Below, piece by piece: positions 62,395-64,000 of a DNA stretch of 64,000 bases; the first letter of the stretch is position 1, and every line of letters begins with the position of its first letter. Below the pieces are notes generated by a model. That model worked only from the letters and a program-made list of their open reading frames with translations, had not been told where the DNA came from and did not search any database. The stretch spans positions 62,001 to 126,000 of the forward strand of contig NZ_JANHDN010000002.1 of NCBI RefSeq assembly GCF_024494565.1. The letters run 5' to 3'. The position numbers and the translations under genes were made by a program. The DNA is from Halorubrum rutilum. GTDB lineage: Archaea > Halobacteriota > Halobacteria > Halobacteriales > Haloferacaceae.

Positions 62395-63780
62395 ATGGTA
62401 GCCGTCGCGGTCTCGGTCGCTCGGGTGGCCGCGGCGCTGGCGCTGGTCGCCCTGAACGGGTTCTTCGTCGCCTCGGAGTTCGCGTTCGTCCGGGTCCGGT
62501 CGACGTCGGTCGAGGGGCTCGCCGCCGAGGGCCGCGCCGGGTCGGCGGCGCTCCGGGACGTGATGGGGAGCCTCGACGACTACCTCGCGGCGACCCAGCT
62601 CGGGATCACGCTCGCCTCGCTCGGGCTCGGCTGGATCGGCGAGCCCGCGGTGGCCGCGCTCATCGAGCCGGCGCTCGGCTCGGTGCTCCCCGAGAGCGCG
62701 GTCCGCCTCGTCGCGTTCGCGATCGCGTTCGGCGTCGTCACGTTCCTCCACGTGGTGTTCGGCGAGCTGGCGCCGAAGACGATCGCCATCGCGCGGGCCG
62801 AGCGCATGGCGCTGCTGCTCGCCCCGCCGATGAAGCTCGCCTACCGCCTCTTCTCGCCCGGCATCGTCGTCTTCAACGGGGCCGCGAACGCCTTCACCCG
62901 CGCCATCGGGATCCCGCCCGCCTCGGAGACCGACGAGACGATGGGCGAGCGCGAGATCCGGCGCGTCATCGCGCGCTCCGGCGAGGCCGGCCGCATCGAC
63001 CCCGCCGAGGTCGACATGATCGAGGGCGTCTTCGAGCTCGACGACACCGTCGTGCGCGAGGTGATGGTGCCGCGGCCGGACGTGGTGACGCTCGCCGCCG
63101 ACCGGGCGCTCCCCGAGATCCGCGAGACCGTGCTGGAGGCGGGCCACACCCGCTACCCGGTCGTGGCCGACGAGGACGCCGACCGCGTGGTCGGCTTCGT
63201 CGACGTGAAGGACGTGCTGCGCGCCGGGGAGGCCGGCGACGAGTCGGCGACTGCGGCGGACCTCGCGCGGGAGCTCGTCGTCGTGCCCGAGACGACGGCG
63301 GTCGGCGACCTCCTCGTCCAGTTCCGCGAGGAGCGCCGGCAGATGGCCGCCGTCGTCGACGAGTGGGGCGCCTTCGAGGGGATCGTCACCGTCGAGGACG
63401 TGACGGAGGCGCTCGTCGGCGACCTCCGCGACGAGTTCGACGACGGCCGCGGCGAGCACACGATCCGGGCGCTGGAGGGCGGCGCGTACGAGGCCGACGG
63501 CTCCGTCTCCCTCCCCGCCGTCAACGACGCCCTCGGGACCGACCTCGAAGGCAACGGCTACGACACGCTCGGCGGGCTCGTGTTGGACCGGCTCGGTCGC
63601 ACCCCGGAAGCGGCCGACGTCGTCGAGGCCGGCGGGCACCGCTTCGAGGTCACCGCGGTCGACGGCGCGCGGATCTCGACGGTTCGGATCGACCGGATCG
63701 AGGGCGACGGAGACGGGGGCGCGAGCGGCCCCGGAGCGGGCGGCGGCGCGAGCGACGCCGACGAGCGCGGCGGCGAGTAG
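62395..63780 (+). CDS. CNNM/CorC-type membrane protein with CBS and transporter-associated domains
   Basis: 461 residues. An N-terminal DUF21/CNNM membrane domain of four helices contains [16 protein letters not shown] and [21 protein letters not shown]. Two CBS domains follow ([39 protein letters not shown]), then a CorC_HlyC domain ([22 protein letters not shown]). Members transport or regulate Mg2+, Na+ or other ions. The C-terminal tail is acidic/Gly-rich. A TATA-like ATTTTTACCG (62320-62329) lies upstream. Confidence 0.92.
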   Translation: MVAVAVSVARVAAALALVALNGFFVASEFAFVRVRSTSVEGLAAEGRAGSAALRDVMGSLDDYLAATQLGITLASLGLGWIGEPAVAALIEPALGSVLPESAVRLVAFAIAFGVVTFLHVVFGELAPKTIAIARAERMALLLAPPMKLAYRLFSPGIVVFNGAANAFTRAIGIPPASETDETMGEREIRRVIARSGEAGRIDPAEVDMIEGVFELDDTVVREVMVPRPDVVTLAADRALPEIRETVLEAGHTRYPVVADEDADRVVGFVDVKDVLRAGEAGDESATAADLARELVVVPETTAVGDLLVQFREERRQMAAVVDEWGAFEGIVTVEDVTEALVGDLRDEFDDGRGEHTIRALEGGAYEADGSVSLPAVNDALGTDLEGNGYDTLGGLVLDRLGRTPEAADVVEAGGHRFEVTAVDGARISTVRIDRIEGDGDGGASGPGAGGGASDADERGGE

Positions 63781-63869
63781 GATGGCGAGACGCGAGGCGG
63801 CGCGAGCGAGTAGGGTGGCGGGACGCGAGACGGCGCGAGCGAGTCGGACGGTGGGACGCGAAGCGACCC
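63781..63869. repeat. 33-bp tandem repeat with in-frame stops
   Basis: Units at 63781-63813 and 63814-63846 plus a partial third (63847-63869), starting GATGGCGAGACGCGAGG or close to it. They directly follow the stop of the CNNM-like gene. In the gene's frame, the first unit ends in another TAG. Confidence 0.85.
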
Positions 63870-63884
63870 GGGGCCGCACGGGCG

Positions 63885-63891
63885 TTTTTTA
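63885..63891 (+). promoter_or_regulatory. TATA box of the last UspA gene
   Basis: TTTTTTA ends 24 bases before the ATG at 63916, a typical leaderless haloarchaeal promoter arrangement. Confidence 0.55.
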
Positions 63892-63915
63892 CGGGTCGAC
63901 CGCGACCCTCCGCCC

Positions 63916-64000
63916 ATGTTCGACCGGATCCTGTTCCCGACCGACGGCGGCGAGGGCGCGGCGGCGACGTTCGGCCACGTCCTCGACCTGGCGGCGGACC
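63916..64000 (+). CDS. Universal stress protein (3' end outside window)
   Basis: Only the first 28 codons are present (starts FDRILFPTDGGEGAAATF), matching the first strand and helix of UspA. The rest lies beyond the window. Leaderless transcription is indicated by the TATA-like box 24 bases upstream. Confidence 0.85.
   Translation, partial: MFDRILFPTDGGEGAAATFGHVLDLAAD

Overview
The window is a stretch of haloarchaeal chromosome. The evidence is very high G+C, strongly acidic proteins rich in Asp, Glu and Ala, leaderless starts about 25-30 bases after archaeal TATA-like boxes, an intron-containing elongator tRNA-Met, Tat-type lipoprotein signals, and many families known mainly from Halobacteria. 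The wording of the intergenic elements and gene set suggests Halorubrum or a close relative; that genus call is inference.

Layout. 1-4365: a peptide-type ABC importer operon (dppB, cut at the window edge, then dppC, dppD, dppF). 4415-7041: an HExxH metalloprotease, a small membrane protein and an M42 aminopeptidase. 7162-9492: tRNA-Glu(CTC), an orphan PD-(D/E)XK nuclease-like protein, a winged-helix regulator and the 3' remnant of a PHO4 phosphate permease. 9490-14405: a sugar-acid catabolic set (SDR dehydrogenase, galactonate-type dehydratase, KDPG-type aldolase, HpcH/HpaI aldolase) interrupted by a histidine kinase. 14464-17679: a REC-PAS-PAS protein, a Rieske protein, a lipoprotein and an AIM24 protein. 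17680-18505: the only long gene-free stretch, carrying seven perfect short-loop hairpins and repeated GGGACTTTGG-like words. 18506-22371: divergent transcription regulators around a palindrome, a ribbon-helix-helix protein, a UspA protein and hypotheticals.

22504-29527: a glutamate-cysteine ligase-like enzyme, a divergent FtsZ-like protein lacking the GTP-binding glycine loop but carrying a zinc ribbon, a methyltransferase, BolA, fumarase and membrane proteins. 29714-33200: intron-containing tRNA-Met(CAT), a DUF7115-like protein and an MscS channel. 33228-37974: a mutS-mutL operon. 38103-43854: a membrane J-domain protein, MobA-like protein, PdxS, a lipoprotein, homoserine kinase and a DUF389 protein. 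44028-51828: a formate/nitrite-transporter protein fused to UspA domains, a SIMPL lipoprotein and a TAXI-TRAP transporter operon. 51916-57438: a two-domain multicopper oxidase, a phosphodiesterase, a sensor kinase paired with a DUF5806 protein, UspA and GNAT. 57527-64000: adenylate kinase, the DUF106 Oxa1-superfamily protein, an ATP-grasp enzyme, small halophilic proteins, thymidylate kinase, a CNNM/CorC-type protein and the start of another UspA gene.

Most of the window is housekeeping and transport. The observations most worth following are the FtsZ-like protein that keeps the T7 catalytic loop but not the GTP-binding loop (24159-25040), the hairpin cluster (17911-18331), the permease remnant that begins exactly after an SDR stop codon (9160-9492), the transporter-UspA fusion (44028-46211) and the orphan nuclease beside tRNA-Glu. 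No CRISPR array, transposase, integrase or rRNA is visible.
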